Assembly: GCF_900156065.1 (NCBI RefSeq)
Contig: NZ_FTNF01000008.1
Location: 186,001-250,000 of the forward strand
Length of the DNA: 64,000 nucleotides
Direction: 5' to 3'
Source: Micromonospora avicenniae
GTDB lineage: Bacteria > Actinomycetota > Actinomycetes > Mycobacteriales > Micromonosporaceae
This document shows positions 10,724-20,194 of this stretch, one piece after another. Below the pieces are notes generated by a model that was not told the origin of the DNA, did no database searches, and saw nothing but the letters and a program-made list of their open reading frames with translations. Both the position numbers and the translations under genes were made by a program. Position 1 is the first letter of the stretch, and the number at the start of each line of letters is the position of its first letter.

Positions 10724-11689
10724 ATGTCGACCCGAACCCGGATCGTCGCCGGCCTGGCCACCTCGGCGGCCGCCGGCGCGGTGGCCCTCGCCGCCGGCCT
10801 CACGACCGTTGCGGTGCCCGCGCCGTCCGGCCTGGTGCCCGTGGCGGGCGCGCAGGCGGCCGTGGCCGAACCCCCGGTCGTTTCGGCCACCCTGGCCCGC
10901 AGCTACGACGCGTTCGACGCCCGGCAGGGCATCGCCGTCGACGACCGCTACTTCTACGTGGCCGACAACCGCAGCATCACCAAGCACGACAAGGCCACGG
11001 GACGGCCGATGCTCCAGTTCGTATCCGACCCGGACGGGCCGATCATCCACCTGGACAGCGCCGTCGTAGTCGACGGCAAGCTGTACGCCGCGCACTCGAA
11101 CTACGACGAGTCGCCCATGGAAAGCTCGATCGAGGTCTTCGACACCCGGACCATGCGCCACGTCGCGACCCACAGCTTCGGGATCTTCCGCGGCTCGCTG
11201 ACGTGGCTGGATCGTCACGACGGCGCATGGTGGGCGGGCTTCGCCAACTACGACGAGATTCCCGACGGCGGCACCGAGCCGTACGGGGAGACGTACCAGA
11301 CGCAGGTCGTCAAGCTCGACGACCACTTCCAGGTCGTCGAGGCATGGACCATCCCGAAACCGATCCTCGACCGGTTCAAGCCGATGAGCAACTCCGGCGG
11401 ATCCTGGGGACCAGACGGCCGGCTCTGGCTCACCGGTCACGACCTCGGTGAGGCCTACGTGATGACGCTGCCGTCCGCCGGCTCCGAGCTGGTGTGGGCC
11501 GGCACGGTCACCCTGCCAGGGGTCGAGGGTCAGGGCATCGCGTGGGAGCACGCCGGTGCCCGGTCCAAGCTCTGGGCCATCAAGCGTTCCGCGAAGCAGG
11601 CCCTCAGTTTCACCGTGCCGCTCGGGTCGGTCACCGACCCGGCCGCGCCGGCGTGGCAGATCCTCGGACCCGGCAAGTTCCAGCAGTGA
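10724..11689 (+). CDS. Secreted beta-propeller-like protein of unknown function
   Basis: Protein of 321 residues with a Sec signal peptide: MSTRTR, a long Ala/Gly/Leu/Val hydrophobic stretch, and cleavage probably near AQAAVA at residue 46. The mature part has repeating short beta-strand units such as GIAVDDRYFYVADN, AVVVDGKLYAAHSN, GSWGPDGRLWLTGHD and KLWAIKRSA. These fit a propeller fold of the kind used by extracellular sugar- or lactone-binding proteins. A GGAGGAA site precedes the ATG. No catalytic motif was recognised, so only location and fold class can be suggested. It is convergent with the next gene. Confidence 0.6.
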   Translation: MSTRTRIVAGLATSAAAGAVALAAGLTTVAVPAPSGLVPVAGAQAAVAEPPVVSATLARSYDAFDARQGIAVDDRYFYVADNRSITKHDKATGRPMLQFVSDPDGPIIHLDSAVVVDGKLYAAHSNYDESPMESSIEVFDTRTMRHVATHSFGIFRGSLTWLDRHDGAWWAGFANYDEIPDGGTEPYGETYQTQVVKLDDHFQVVEAWTIPKPILDRFKPMSNSGGSWGPDGRLWLTGHDLGEAYVMTLPSAGSELVWAGTVTLPGVEGQGIAWEHAGARSKLWAIKRSAKQALSFTVPLGSVTDPAAPAWQILGPGKFQQ

Positions 11690-11770
11690 CCCTGGGGTGG
11701 TCGCCGGGCCTACGTGGCGGAGCGCCGTCGCGTCTCCGGCGACCGCCGACGCGTGGCCCCGCCACCGCGA

Positions 11771-11800
11771 GCGCGGCCGGTCCGCTCGGGCCGGCCGCGC
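11771..11800. terminator. Bidirectional hairpin between convergent genes
   Basis: Arms 11771-11780 (GCGCGGCCGG) and 11791-11800 pair perfectly with a 10-base loop, between the stops of the genes ending at 11689 (+) and 11814 (-). Confidence 0.6.
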
Positions 11801-11813
11801 CCGCGATCCCGGA

Positions 11814-12884
11814 TCAGTCGACGACCGGCGGTGCGGTCCTGGCCGCCGCCGCGAGTTCCGCCGCCGCCCCGGCGTACGGGTTGTAGGTGTAGGTGCGCGC
11901 CAACCCGGCCGGGACCGTGAAGTACTCGGCGGACAGCTTCGCCGGGTCGCTGGCGAGCTCCCCGCGAGCGGGTAGATCGTTGCCGTCGTCCCAGCCCCAC
12001 GGCGCGTTGGCCGAGTTCGTCGAACAACTCCAGGTGCCGGACCCGCAGTCCCCGGAGGTGTCGCCGGCGAACGTGCCGAGGCCGGCGAAGAGGCTCGCGT
12101 TCGACCGTTGTGCCCAGAGACCGTCGGTGGCGAAGATGTCGATCAGCCTGTACCGCACGTCGCGATCGTTGCCGTCGCTCGGCGTCTCGGCGACGGTGGA
12201 CGGGTAGTAGACCAGGCCGTCCCCGTTGATCGTGTACTGCGGGTACGCCTTCAGGCCGTGCCCCTGCGCCTCCTGGGCCGTCACCGGATGCTGGAACAAG
12301 TCGTGCGGCGATGCCTGGAACTGAAGGATGCCGTCGACGGTCTCGCGTCCGCTCGTCCAGGTGCTGCCCGCCGGCGTGTACGAGTAGAAGTCGCTGTGCG
12401 CGACGGTGACCGCCCCGCGCAGGACCCCGTACGTGGTGCCGTCCCGCTCGACCGTGAGCAGCACGCCTTCGCCGTCATTCTCGTGTTCGGTCTCGAAGAA
12501 CGGGTGGTCCGTCCAGTCCCGAGGGTGGAAGAACAGGTACGTGAGGTACCAGTGGGTACTGGTCTCGACGACGGAGTAGTACGCGTGCGAGGCGAGCGAG
12601 GTGCCGGCCTGACCCGTCCGGTCCCAGTTGTTACGGCCGTTCAAGTCGCCGTCGAAGTCGACCTCGGCGATGTAGTCGGACCGGCCGCCCAGCGAGTGGG
12701 TCCCGGTGGCGTCGACGTCCTGGTAATGGATGGGTGCCCAGCGTAGGGCGAGCTCGGCCCGGCTGACGGCGGCGCTGGCCGGCGATGGCGCCACCAGCTG
12801 GGCCGCCGCCAGCGTCGCCACGGCGCCTGCCGCCGTCAATGCCCGCGCCACCCGGGACCGCCGGGCTCTGTTTCTGTCGAGCAT
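11814..12884 (-). CDS. Secreted protein of unknown function with a conserved acidic HENDGEG segment
   Basis: Protein of 356 residues. The chosen start is ATG at 12884, giving a standard signal peptide (MLDRNRARRSRVARALTAAG, hydrophobic core, AxA-type site near PASAA) with GGGAG upstream; an in-frame start at 13052 would put 56 odd residues before it. The mature domain includes RSDYIAEVDFDGDLNGRNNW, YLFFHPRDWTDHPFFETEHENDGEG and AHSDFYSY. It loosely recalls secreted Vps62/NPP1-like proteins that have an aromatic, acidic His-containing core, but this resemblance is weak. One cysteine pair is visible in DCGSGTWSC. No function is assigned. Confidence 0.55.
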   Translation of the reverse strand: MLDRNRARRSRVARALTAAGAVATLAAAQLVAPSPASAAVSRAELALRWAPIHYQDVDATGTHSLGGRSDYIAEVDFDGDLNGRNNWDRTGQAGTSLASHAYYSVVETSTHWYLTYLFFHPRDWTDHPFFETEHENDGEGVLLTVERDGTTYGVLRGAVTVAHSDFYSYTPAGSTWTSGRETVDGILQFQASPHDLFQHPVTAQEAQGHGLKAYPQYTINGDGLVYYPSTVAETPSDGNDRDVRYRLIDIFATDGLWAQRSNASLFAGLGTFAGDTSGDCGSGTWSCSTNSANAPWGWDDGNDLPARGELASDPAKLSAEYFTVPAGLARTYTYNPYAGAAAELAAAARTAPPVVD

Positions 12885-13048
12885 GTCGTGCTCCCGCGTC
12901 CGAACGGATAGACCATTGTGGATTATCGTGGTGTCGGACGCCGGGCGTGTGTCCGCCGAGCGAAGCCCAGATTGAAGGATCTCGACGGCTGGGAGCGAAA
13001 CGGCAGTCGCGGCGGCGCCGAGGTGCAAACGGCGCCGCCGCGCGGTGG

Positions 13049-14521
13049 TCACTTCACCGTGATCGACCTCGGGGTGGTCTTCGAGTCCAACCAGGTGTTG
13101 ATCAGCTTGGTGAAGTCACGGCCGGTCTGCTTGTTCACGAACGCGATGAACGAGGCCCGGTCCTGCTGGGTGTTGTGCTGCTCCTGCACCCACGCGCGTG
13201 CCAGCGCGAAGAACTTCTTGTCGCCCAGTTGCTTGTGAATCTCGCGAAGCATGGCCTCCGGGCAGATGTAGACGTTCCCCTCGGCGAAGTTCTTCGGGTT
13301 GGGCTTGCCGGGCGGGCCCAGCTTCTTGCGCAGCGCGGCGTCGGCGTCCCGCAGGTACCGGTCCAGGCTGGCTTCGCTGAGATGCTGGGTCTCCTTGGTG
13401 TACAGGTCCTGGGCGTAGTTCGCCCAGCCCTCGTTCAGCCACACGTCGGTCCAGGTGGTCGGCGTCACGGAGTCGCCGAACCAGTGGTGCGCGTACTCGT
13501 GCAGCAGGTCGGTGCCCCAGCGGTCGCGCCGGGCCTTGCTGTTCTCGATCTTGCGACCCATGGTGATCATCTGCTGGGTCTCCATGCCGGATTCCGAGTC
13601 CACCACCACGACGCCGCCGGACGGGAAGGGGTAGACCCCGAACTTCTTCTCGAGCCAGGCCAGGTACGTGGGCGACTTCTTCAGGTACGGCAGGAGCTTG
13701 TCGTCGGCGCCCTTGCGGTACCAGTAGGTCAGCGGGACACCCCTCGGTCCCTTGGCGGTCAGCTTCTGGTACTTCCCGACGGCGAGCGTGGTCAGGTACG
13801 TCGCGACCGGATCGGCGCTGCGGTAGGTGAAGGCGTTGCCGGACTGCCCCGCCGGGGTGCCGCTGGCGATCGCGGACCAGCCGGCCGGCACGGTGACCGT
13901 GATGTCGTAGAGTGCCTCGTCGGACGGCTGGTCGTTCGCCGGGTACCAGGTGAAGGCACCGAACGGCTCCTGCATGGTCCAGAGGCCGCCCTCCTTGGTG
14001 ACGGTGAGCCCCAGCTTCTCGGCGTCGCTGCGGTGCGACGGCATCGGCGTGGCCTTCGGTGTGCCGTGGTACTTGACCACCAGGGTCACCGGCTTGTCGC
14101 CGACGACCGGGGCGGCCACGGTGAGCTTCTCCTTCGCCACCGTGCCCGTGACGGTCGAGCCGTCCAGCGTCACACCATCCACCTGGTACGGCATGAAATC
14201 GAGAACGAGGTCGGCGGCGTCCCTGGTGGGACGGATCCGCAGAGTGGCGGTGCCGGTAAGGGTCTTGGTCGACGGAGCCCACTCCAGCTCCAGGCCGTAG
14301 TGCAGGACGTCCACCGCGTCGGTGCCACGCGCCGGGTAGATCGGATCGGCGACCGGGGTGGATTGTCCCGCCTGCCAGACGGTGTAGTCGACAGCGGGGG
14401 CAGTCGGGCTGGGGGTGGTCGTGGGGGAAGAGGTGCCGGACGCCGGCGCGGCCGGATCAGCGGTGCAGCCGGCGACGAGCAGTGGCGTGAGGAACAAGGC
14501 CATCGGTAGGCGGTGACGCAT
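13049..14521 (-). CDS. M1 family metallopeptidase lipoprotein
   Basis: Zinc aminopeptidase of the gluzincin M1 family, 490 residues. Start ATG 14521 gives a lipoprotein signal with lipobox LVAGC, then a Ser/Thr/Pro-rich linker. The exopeptidase-type motif SGMETQ precedes the zinc site HEYAHHWFGD, and the third zinc ligand is the Glu in NEGWANY, 19 residues further, as in the family. The N-terminal beta domain is present, but the C-terminal helical domain is short, typical of secreted actinobacterial M1 peptidases. It should act at the cell surface on peptides. The next gene is divergent. Confidence 0.85.
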   Translation of the reverse strand: MRHRLPMALFLTPLLVAGCTADPAAPASGTSSPTTTPSPTAPAVDYTVWQAGQSTPVADPIYPARGTDAVDVLHYGLELEWAPSTKTLTGTATLRIRPTRDAADLVLDFMPYQVDGVTLDGSTVTGTVAKEKLTVAAPVVGDKPVTLVVKYHGTPKATPMPSHRSDAEKLGLTVTKEGGLWTMQEPFGAFTWYPANDQPSDEALYDITVTVPAGWSAIASGTPAGQSGNAFTYRSADPVATYLTTLAVGKYQKLTAKGPRGVPLTYWYRKGADDKLLPYLKKSPTYLAWLEKKFGVYPFPSGGVVVVDSESGMETQQMITMGRKIENSKARRDRWGTDLLHEYAHHWFGDSVTPTTWTDVWLNEGWANYAQDLYTKETQHLSEASLDRYLRDADAALRKKLGPPGKPNPKNFAEGNVYICPEAMLREIHKQLGDKKFFALARAWVQEQHNTQQDRASFIAFVNKQTGRDFTKLINTWLDSKTTPRSITVK

Positions 14522-14619
14522 GAGCGCACCGTACGGCAAAGATCAACTACGTGGGGGGCGGTGGTTCCTCCGGCACCCTGCGCGGAGCAGTCCGATGATC
14601 ACGACACGGGGGACAGGCC

Positions 14620-16545
14620 GTGCTCGACGTACCCGACGAACTCATCGACGAACTCGCGCCACCCGTCGCCGCCGGGATGCGGCTGCTTCTGGGCGTGATC
14701 CCGACGGGCCCCGCAGCTCGGCTGGGGCGGCTGCGCGCGTCGGAGCAGGCCCGACCGGACACCCAACAAACCTTCGTGCGGGCCGGTCATCAGCGGGTGC
14801 TCCTTCCACCCCCGCGGCAGCCCGTCTCCACGTCGAGCGAGTCGGCGAAGATACTCGGGCTACGCCGCCTGGGCGCGCTGCACGCCCGACCAGGACCCCG
14901 TGTGGCGGACCGTCACATTCTCACGCCGAGCGAGCCGTTGGGCCTGGCCGCGCTCCGGGAGTTGGCCGCGCTGACCACCGAACGTCTGCTCGGCGCGCTG
15001 GAAATGACCGTGACCGGGTTGGAACCGGCCGAGGTGCCGGGCCTGACGGTGTACCTGCCGCCACCGCCGCCCGCCAGCGGTCGGTACGGGTTCGCCTCGG
15101 CCGGCAACGACAGCGAGGCGTTGACCGCCGCGCTGCTGCTGGACGCCGTGCGACCCGGCGTCGCCGACCTGGTTCTCGCCCTGGCCGGTCGGCTCGCCGT
15201 GCATCCGGCCGTCGTCCCGCACCTGGTGGTGCCGCCGGACGCCGCCGACGAGCAGGCTGTGGCGGCGCGGCACGGGCAGGCGCATCTGGCTCTCGCCGTG
15301 GCAGTGGCGCACACCGTCGTCGGGAACGTGCAGATACCACCCCTCGCCGACCGGACCGCCGCCACCGTCGGTGTCGGGATCGGCGCGGCGGCCGCCGTGC
15401 TGGGGCAGACGCCGATGCCGCCCGCGTACGCCCCGGCGCTGCTGAACAAGATCCGAGCCGAGTACCTGCTGCCTCGCCGGTCGTTCGGCTCGGTGCGGGT
15501 GTCGCGGCACCGGTTCGGGTTGATCGAGGGCAGCTTCCCCGACACCGTCGACTTCGCCGGCAACGGGCTGGTCGCCGTGGTCGACGGCGGCGCCGTCATC
15601 CGGACCGGAATCGCAGACCGCCCGGCGCGCGTCCAGCTCACCGTGCTGGCCGAGGAGCCGCCCGAGGTGGCGTCCGGTTGGGAGGAGATCGTCGAGGTCA
15701 GCTGGCACGCCGCCGAGGGGCTTGCGTCGGTGCTCGGCCCCGACGGCACGAGCGCGCCGCCGCTGCGCGCCCAGACGCCGCCCTGGCCCGGCGACTACCG
15801 CCTGCGGGTGCACGCGCGCGGCCGCGACGATCGCGACGACCCGGACGCGGAGACGTACGAGCTGGTGGTCTGGCCGGCACCCGCCGGACCGGAGGTCGTT
15901 CATCGCCGTACCGACCGGCTGGGGCACCGGCTGCGCGGCGAACCCGAGCCGGCGCGGCCGGTGCGACCGGAGCACGCGTATCGGTGGGTACGCCGCAGCC
16001 TGCTGTCGGAGGCGGCGACGGTCACCGTGACGACCGGCGCGACCGTCGAGGAGGTGCTGCGCGCGTTCGGCGCCGACCCGGACCGGCCGGAGTCGATCCG
16101 CTCGATCGAGGCGGACCTGTACGCCGGGGACTCGAACCTTCCCTGGGTGGCCGTGCTCGACGCCGGGCCGGCGATCCTCGCCGTCGAGTACAACGGCTTC
16201 CAGGGCTCGCAGGAATCGGTGCTGCGCCGGGCCTCCGCGCGTTGCCGGGCGGCGAGCATGTTCTGGAACGTCAACACCCTCATGCGGCTCTCCTTCGCGG
16301 AGCAGGGACGGCTGCTCGCCGCGTTCGAGCCCGGCATGAGCGCCGCCGAGCCGGAGGTCGACGCCGAACCGGCGGTCGAGGCCGCGACAGCCGGCCTGGA
16401 ACTCGCCGACCACGTCGATCGTCACCTGAAGGGCCTGGTCGCGGTCGAGAGGTTCACCGGGTACGGCATCACCGCAGCCGACCTCGATCGCATCACGACG
16501 ACCGGGACCGCCTTCCGGATCATCCCCGTCGTCGATGACCTGTGA
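14620..16545 (+). CDS. DUF6461-containing protein of unknown function
   Basis: Soluble protein of 641 residues starting with GTG. The C-terminal part, about residues 475-640, matches the DUF6461 pattern: PWVAVLDAGPAILAVEYNGFQGS, then SMFWNVNTLMRLSFAEQGRLLAAFEP. The centre (about 300-430) is a beta-rich region with a FGLIEGSFPDTVDFAGNGLVAVV core and a dense acidic strand pair ending YELVVWPAP. The N-terminal 250 residues are Ala/Leu-rich and unassigned. No signal peptide or membrane helix is clear. DUF6461 proteins are common in actinomycetes and uncharacterised; here the domain ends a much longer protein. Confidence 0.6.
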   Translation: MLDVPDELIDELAPPVAAGMRLLLGVIPTGPAARLGRLRASEQARPDTQQTFVRAGHQRVLLPPPRQPVSTSSESAKILGLRRLGALHARPGPRVADRHILTPSEPLGLAALRELAALTTERLLGALEMTVTGLEPAEVPGLTVYLPPPPPASGRYGFASAGNDSEALTAALLLDAVRPGVADLVLALAGRLAVHPAVVPHLVVPPDAADEQAVAARHGQAHLALAVAVAHTVVGNVQIPPLADRTAATVGVGIGAAAAVLGQTPMPPAYAPALLNKIRAEYLLPRRSFGSVRVSRHRFGLIEGSFPDTVDFAGNGLVAVVDGGAVIRTGIADRPARVQLTVLAEEPPEVASGWEEIVEVSWHAAEGLASVLGPDGTSAPPLRAQTPPWPGDYRLRVHARGRDDRDDPDAETYELVVWPAPAGPEVVHRRTDRLGHRLRGEPEPARPVRPEHAYRWVRRSLLSEAATVTVTTGATVEEVLRAFGADPDRPESIRSIEADLYAGDSNLPWVAVLDAGPAILAVEYNGFQGSQESVLRRASARCRAASMFWNVNTLMRLSFAEQGRLLAAFEPGMSAAEPEVDAEPAVEAATAGLELADHVDRHLKGLVAVERFTGYGITAADLDRITTTGTAFRIIPVVDDL

Positions 16546-16577
16546 TGCGTGGGGCGTCGGACGCCTGGCCCGGTTCG

Positions 16578-18917
16578 TCACTGTCGCCGGCCGTCGGCGG
16601 CGTTCAATGAGAAGTAGTCCTCCTCCTCCTGCGCGAGATGGAGCCGGAGCACGGCGTCCAGCCCGTACATCGCCGCGAGCAGATCGGGCACCTCGTCGGC
16701 GCGCAGCCGGCCGTCCGGCTGCCGGGCCAGGTGGCCGCCGATCCGGTCCACCAGGCGGCTGATCTCCACATGCTCCCGGCTCATCGTGGAGGTCGCCTCG
16801 TCGCTGCCGAGCGGGCCGGCCAGCGCCGGGTAGAGCCGCTGCTCCTCCGCCGCCTCGTGCGGCAGCACCTCGTCGATTAGCCGGCGGTGCACCTCACGCA
16901 GCGCCGGCACGCACTCCGGCCCGTCCGGGCGGGTCGCCACCAGGTCGGCGGTGTCCCGCAGCCGGGCCAGCACGTCCCGCACCCCGGCATGCTCGCCGGC
17001 GTACCGGTCGAGCAGCTGCCGGGTCTGCGGGGAGACCTCCCGGCGACGCAGGCCGCCGCCGAGGGCACGTAGCGCGTTGAGGATCACGAGCACGTCGATG
17101 CCTTCCTGAAGGAACGCGCCGGCGACCGGCGGCAACCTGCCCACGGCGGCGGCAACCATCGCGACGACGGCCAGGCCCATACCGACTGTGGCGCTCTGCA
17201 GAGCGATACGGCGCGCGTACCGGGCGATCTCGACCGCGTCGGCGAGACGGTCGAGCCGATCCACGGTGAGCACCGCATCGGCCACGTCCGCGGAGGCGGT
17301 GGCGCCGGTGGCGCCCATCGCGACGCCCACATGTGCCTCGGCCAGGGCCGGGGCGTCGTTCACGCCGTCGCCGACCATCAGGGTGATCGCCCGCCCGGAC
17401 TCGTCGCGGACCCGTTCGATCTTTTCCTGCGGCGAGCACTGGGCGATCACGTCGTCCACGCCGACGACCTGCGCCACCTGCCGGGCGGTCAGCGGCCGGT
17501 CGCCGGTGACCATGACCAGCCGTCGGAGGCCGGCCTGCCGTAGCCGGCGCACGGTGCGCCGGGCGTCCGGACGTACCGGGTCCTCCAGGACGATCGCGCC
17601 GAGCAGTCCGTGTTCGTCGCTCACCCAGACGCTGGAGCGGCCGGTCAGCTCGGCGCGTTCGCGCACCCGCTGGGCCCATTCGGGCGGCTCACCGGCGAGT
17701 TGCCCCACCCGCACCAGGCGCCCGTCCACCCGGCCGCTCACCCCGCGCCCCGGCTGTTCGGTGACGTCCGTCGGCTCGTCGAGCCGCAGCCCTCGCGCCC
17801 GGGCCTGCCGAACGAGGGCGGTGGCCAGCACGTGCGGGGAGAGTTGCTCGACGGAGGCGGCCAGCCGCAGCACCTCGTCACGGTCGCCGCCCGGCGCCAC
17901 CACCGTCTCCGCCGCGACGGGACGGCCGGCGGTGAGCGTGCCCGTCTTGTCCATGAGCAGCGTGCGCGCCCGGCCGAGCAGCTCCAGCGACCCGCCGTCG
18001 CGCACCAGTACCCCACGCCGGGCCACCCGGGACAGCCCGGCGACGATCGCGATCGGGGTGGCCAGCAGCAGCGGGCAGGGAGTGGCCACCACCAGCACCG
18101 CCACCGCCCGCAGGAACTGGCCGGTGAGCAACCATGCGACGCCCGCCAGGAGCAGCGTGAACGGCACGAACGCGGCAGCGTACCGGTCGGCGAGACGGAC
18201 CATCGGCGCCTTGTGCGCGGTGGCCTCCTCCGCGAGCCGGACGATCCCGGCGTACGTGCTCTCCGCCGCGTTCTTCGTCGCCCGAAGCCCGAACCCCGCA
18301 CCCGAGTTGACCACTCCGCTGGCCACCTGTTCGCCCGCGGTACGGGTCACCAGCTGCGACTCGCCCGTGACCACCGACTCGTCCAGCGTCACGGACTCCT
18401 CGACCGTCCCGTCCACCGGTACCACGTCGCCGGGACCCACCACCAGCCGGTCGCCGGCCGTCACCCGGTCCAGCGGCACCACCTCGATCCCGCCGTCCCG
18501 AGTGCGCCGCCGCGCCTGCCGGGGAGCACGTTCCAGTAGCGCGCGCAGGTCACGGCTGGCCCGCCGCTGCGCGTAGCCCTCCAGCGCCTGACCGGTGCTG
18601 ACCATCACCGCGATCACCGCACCCGCCAGGTACTCGCGAACCAGCAGCGTGCCGACCAGCGCCAGCACGGCGATCACGTCGACCCCGAACTGGCGACGCC
18701 ACAGCTGGCGCACCGTCGCCCAGGCGGCCGGCACCAGCGCCACCAGGGTCACCGCCGCCCAGACCAGTTGGGGCGCGGTACGCAGCCCGGCGAGCCAGAG
18801 CCCGCCGCCCACCAGCGCGGCCAGGGTGAGCAGGGTCAGCGGTGCCCACTCCCGCCAGTCCACCCGGCGCTGCCGCGCCGGCCGCTCCGGCACGCACTCG
18901 TCCGGTTCCGCTCCCAC
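16578..18917 (-). CDS. P1B-type metal-transporting ATPase with C-terminal hemerythrin domain
   Basis: Protein of 779 residues. It lacks an N-terminal heavy-metal-associated domain. Visible features are the actuator TGES (about 184), the membrane motif TPCPLLLATP (279-288, a single CP rather than CPC), the phosphorylation site DKTGTLT (323-329) and the hinge GDGVNDAPALAEA. From about 625 to the end is a hemerythrin-like four-helix domain with candidate diiron ligands His 643, 677, 687, 716 and 760 plus nearby Glu residues. P1B-5 ATPases such as CtpD homologues have the TPC motif and sometimes this C-terminal hemerythrin; they export Fe(II), Co or Ni. Metal and oxygen sensing are inferred from that group. 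Confidence 0.85.
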   Translation of the reverse strand: MGAEPDECVPERPARQRRVDWREWAPLTLLTLAALVGGGLWLAGLRTAPQLVWAAVTLVALVPAAWATVRQLWRRQFGVDVIAVLALVGTLLVREYLAGAVIAVMVSTGQALEGYAQRRASRDLRALLERAPRQARRRTRDGGIEVVPLDRVTAGDRLVVGPGDVVPVDGTVEESVTLDESVVTGESQLVTRTAGEQVASGVVNSGAGFGLRATKNAAESTYAGIVRLAEEATAHKAPMVRLADRYAAAFVPFTLLLAGVAWLLTGQFLRAVAVLVVATPCPLLLATPIAIVAGLSRVARRGVLVRDGGSLELLGRARTLLMDKTGTLTAGRPVAAETVVAPGGDRDEVLRLAASVEQLSPHVLATALVRQARARGLRLDEPTDVTEQPGRGVSGRVDGRLVRVGQLAGEPPEWAQRVRERAELTGRSSVWVSDEHGLLGAIVLEDPVRPDARRTVRRLRQAGLRRLVMVTGDRPLTARQVAQVVGVDDVIAQCSPQEKIERVRDESGRAITLMVGDGVNDAPALAEAHVGVAMGATGATASADVADAVLTVDRLDRLADAVEIARYARRIALQSATVGMGLAVVAMVAAAVGRLPPVAGAFLQEGIDVLVILNALRALGGGLRRREVSPQTRQLLDRYAGEHAGVRDVLARLRDTADLVATRPDGPECVPALREVHRRLIDEVLPHEAAEEQRLYPALAGPLGSDEATSTMSREHVEISRLVDRIGGHLARQPDGRLRADEVPDLLAAMYGLDAVLRLHLAQEEEDYFSLNAADGRRQ

Positions 18918-19098
18918 CTGCGGATCGTCTCAGCGCCCCGGCCCCCGGACGCGGAAACCGGCGTGATCCGTCACGACCGGACGACAGCGGGCCGGGACCC
19001 GCGTGCCGGATGCCCGGTAATCGGGACGGTGCAGCGGCAACAGCGCGCGCGACGCGTCCGGAGTGAGGCACGATGAAGGGAAAAGAAAGGTCGTGACG

Positions 19099-20109
19099 AT
19101 GAGCCAGGAGACGCCGGCCGGGGACCGCCCGCTGACCACCGCGCTCACCCAGGCCGCCGCGACGGCCGGTCTCGCCCCGTCGGTGCACAACAGCCAGCCG
19201 TGGCGCTGGACGGTTCTCGCCGACGCGCTGGAGCTGCGGATGGTGCACGAACCGCAACTCGCCGCCACCGATCCGGAGAACCGGCTGGTGACGTTGAGCT
19301 GCGGTTTGGCGCTGCACCACGCGCGGGTGGTGCTGGCCGCCGAGGGTTGGGCCGCCGAGGTGGAGCGGCTGCCCGACCCGGGCCGGCCTGAGCTGCTCGC
19401 CCGGCTCAACCGGTTCCAGCAGACCACGGCTGACGCCGACGCTGCCCGCATCGTGCAGTGCATCCGGCTTCGGCAGACCGACCGGCGGCCGGTCAGCGAC
19501 GAGCCGGTGCCCGACGCGACGCTCAACGAGATCGTCGGAGCGGCCGTCGCGCAGGGCGCCCGGCTCCAACTGCTCGACTCCGACCAGGTGATGGATCTGG
19601 CCGCCGCGGCGGCCCAGGCCGCGGTGGTAGCGCAGGAGGAGCCGGAGCTGCGCGAGGAACTCGCCTACTGGACGAGCCGGGCCGGCACCGGCGTTGGGCT
19701 GCCGCCCGAGGTGCTGCCCGAGCAGCCGCCGCAGACCACCGTGCCGGTACGGGACTTCGGCCAATCCGGGACCCTGCCGATCAGCTCCGGGCACGACCGT
19801 GCGGCCGCGTACGCCATTCTCTGGAACACCGACGACGAGCCGGACAGCTGGCTGCGCGCCGGTGAGGGGCTCTCCGCCGCCTGGCTGACCGCCACCGGGC
19901 TCGGCGTCTCGATGGTGCCGCTCAGCGGCGTGGTCGAGACCGACGGCACCCGGCAGACCCTGCGGCAGATGCTGGCCGGGCTCGGCTTTCCGTACCTGGC
20001 GATGCGTCTGGGGGTCGTGGACCGGACGAACGCCGCGCCACCCCACACGCCGCGCCTGCCCACCGAGCAGATCGTCGACACCTCCGCGCTGGACGCCGGC
20101 ACTGCCTGA
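19099..20109 (+). CDS. Acg-family FMN-dependent nitroreductase-like protein
   Basis: Protein of 336 residues from ATG 19099, chosen because GAAAGG lies 8 bases upstream; GTG 19063 would add 12 residues. The motif LAPSVHNSQPWRW near the N-terminus is the FMN-binding signature of the Acg group, and LRQTDRRPVSDEPVPD follows, as in nitroreductase folds. In mycobacteria Acg proteins belong to the hypoxia/NO-induced dormancy set and sequester flavin. The neighbouring hemerythrin-ATPase and formate dehydrogenase fit a low-oxygen context, but no clear dormancy-regulator box was recognised. It is divergent from the ATPase gene. Confidence 0.8.
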   Translation: MSQETPAGDRPLTTALTQAAATAGLAPSVHNSQPWRWTVLADALELRMVHEPQLAATDPENRLVTLSCGLALHHARVVLAAEGWAAEVERLPDPGRPELLARLNRFQQTTADADAARIVQCIRLRQTDRRPVSDEPVPDATLNEIVGAAVAQGARLQLLDSDQVMDLAAAAAQAAVVAQEEPELREELAYWTSRAGTGVGLPPEVLPEQPPQTTVPVRDFGQSGTLPISSGHDRAAAYAILWNTDDEPDSWLRAGEGLSAAWLTATGLGVSMVPLSGVVETDGTRQTLRQMLAGLGFPYLAMRLGVVDRTNAAPPHTPRLPTEQIVDTSALDAGTA

Positions 20110-20194
20110 CGGTCCGGTTCCACGGCACCCACCCCGAGGACGGTAGGCCGAAGAACCGACCGCCTCGCGCTCGCCCGTACGCCAGTCTGGAGGC

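Noticed and set aside
12785-14509. 574-codon plus-strand frame
   Set aside because: Antisense to the M1 peptidase, which has a complete zinc site and lipoprotein signal.
14520-16538. A 672-codon plus-strand frame overlapping the DUF6461 gene
   Set aside because: Arginine-rich composition without domains; the other frame at 14620-16545 has recognisable conserved sequence.
19063-19098. Earlier GTG start for the Acg-type protein
   Set aside because: It lacks a ribosome site, while ATG 19099 has GAAAGG at good spacing and yields the usual N-terminus.
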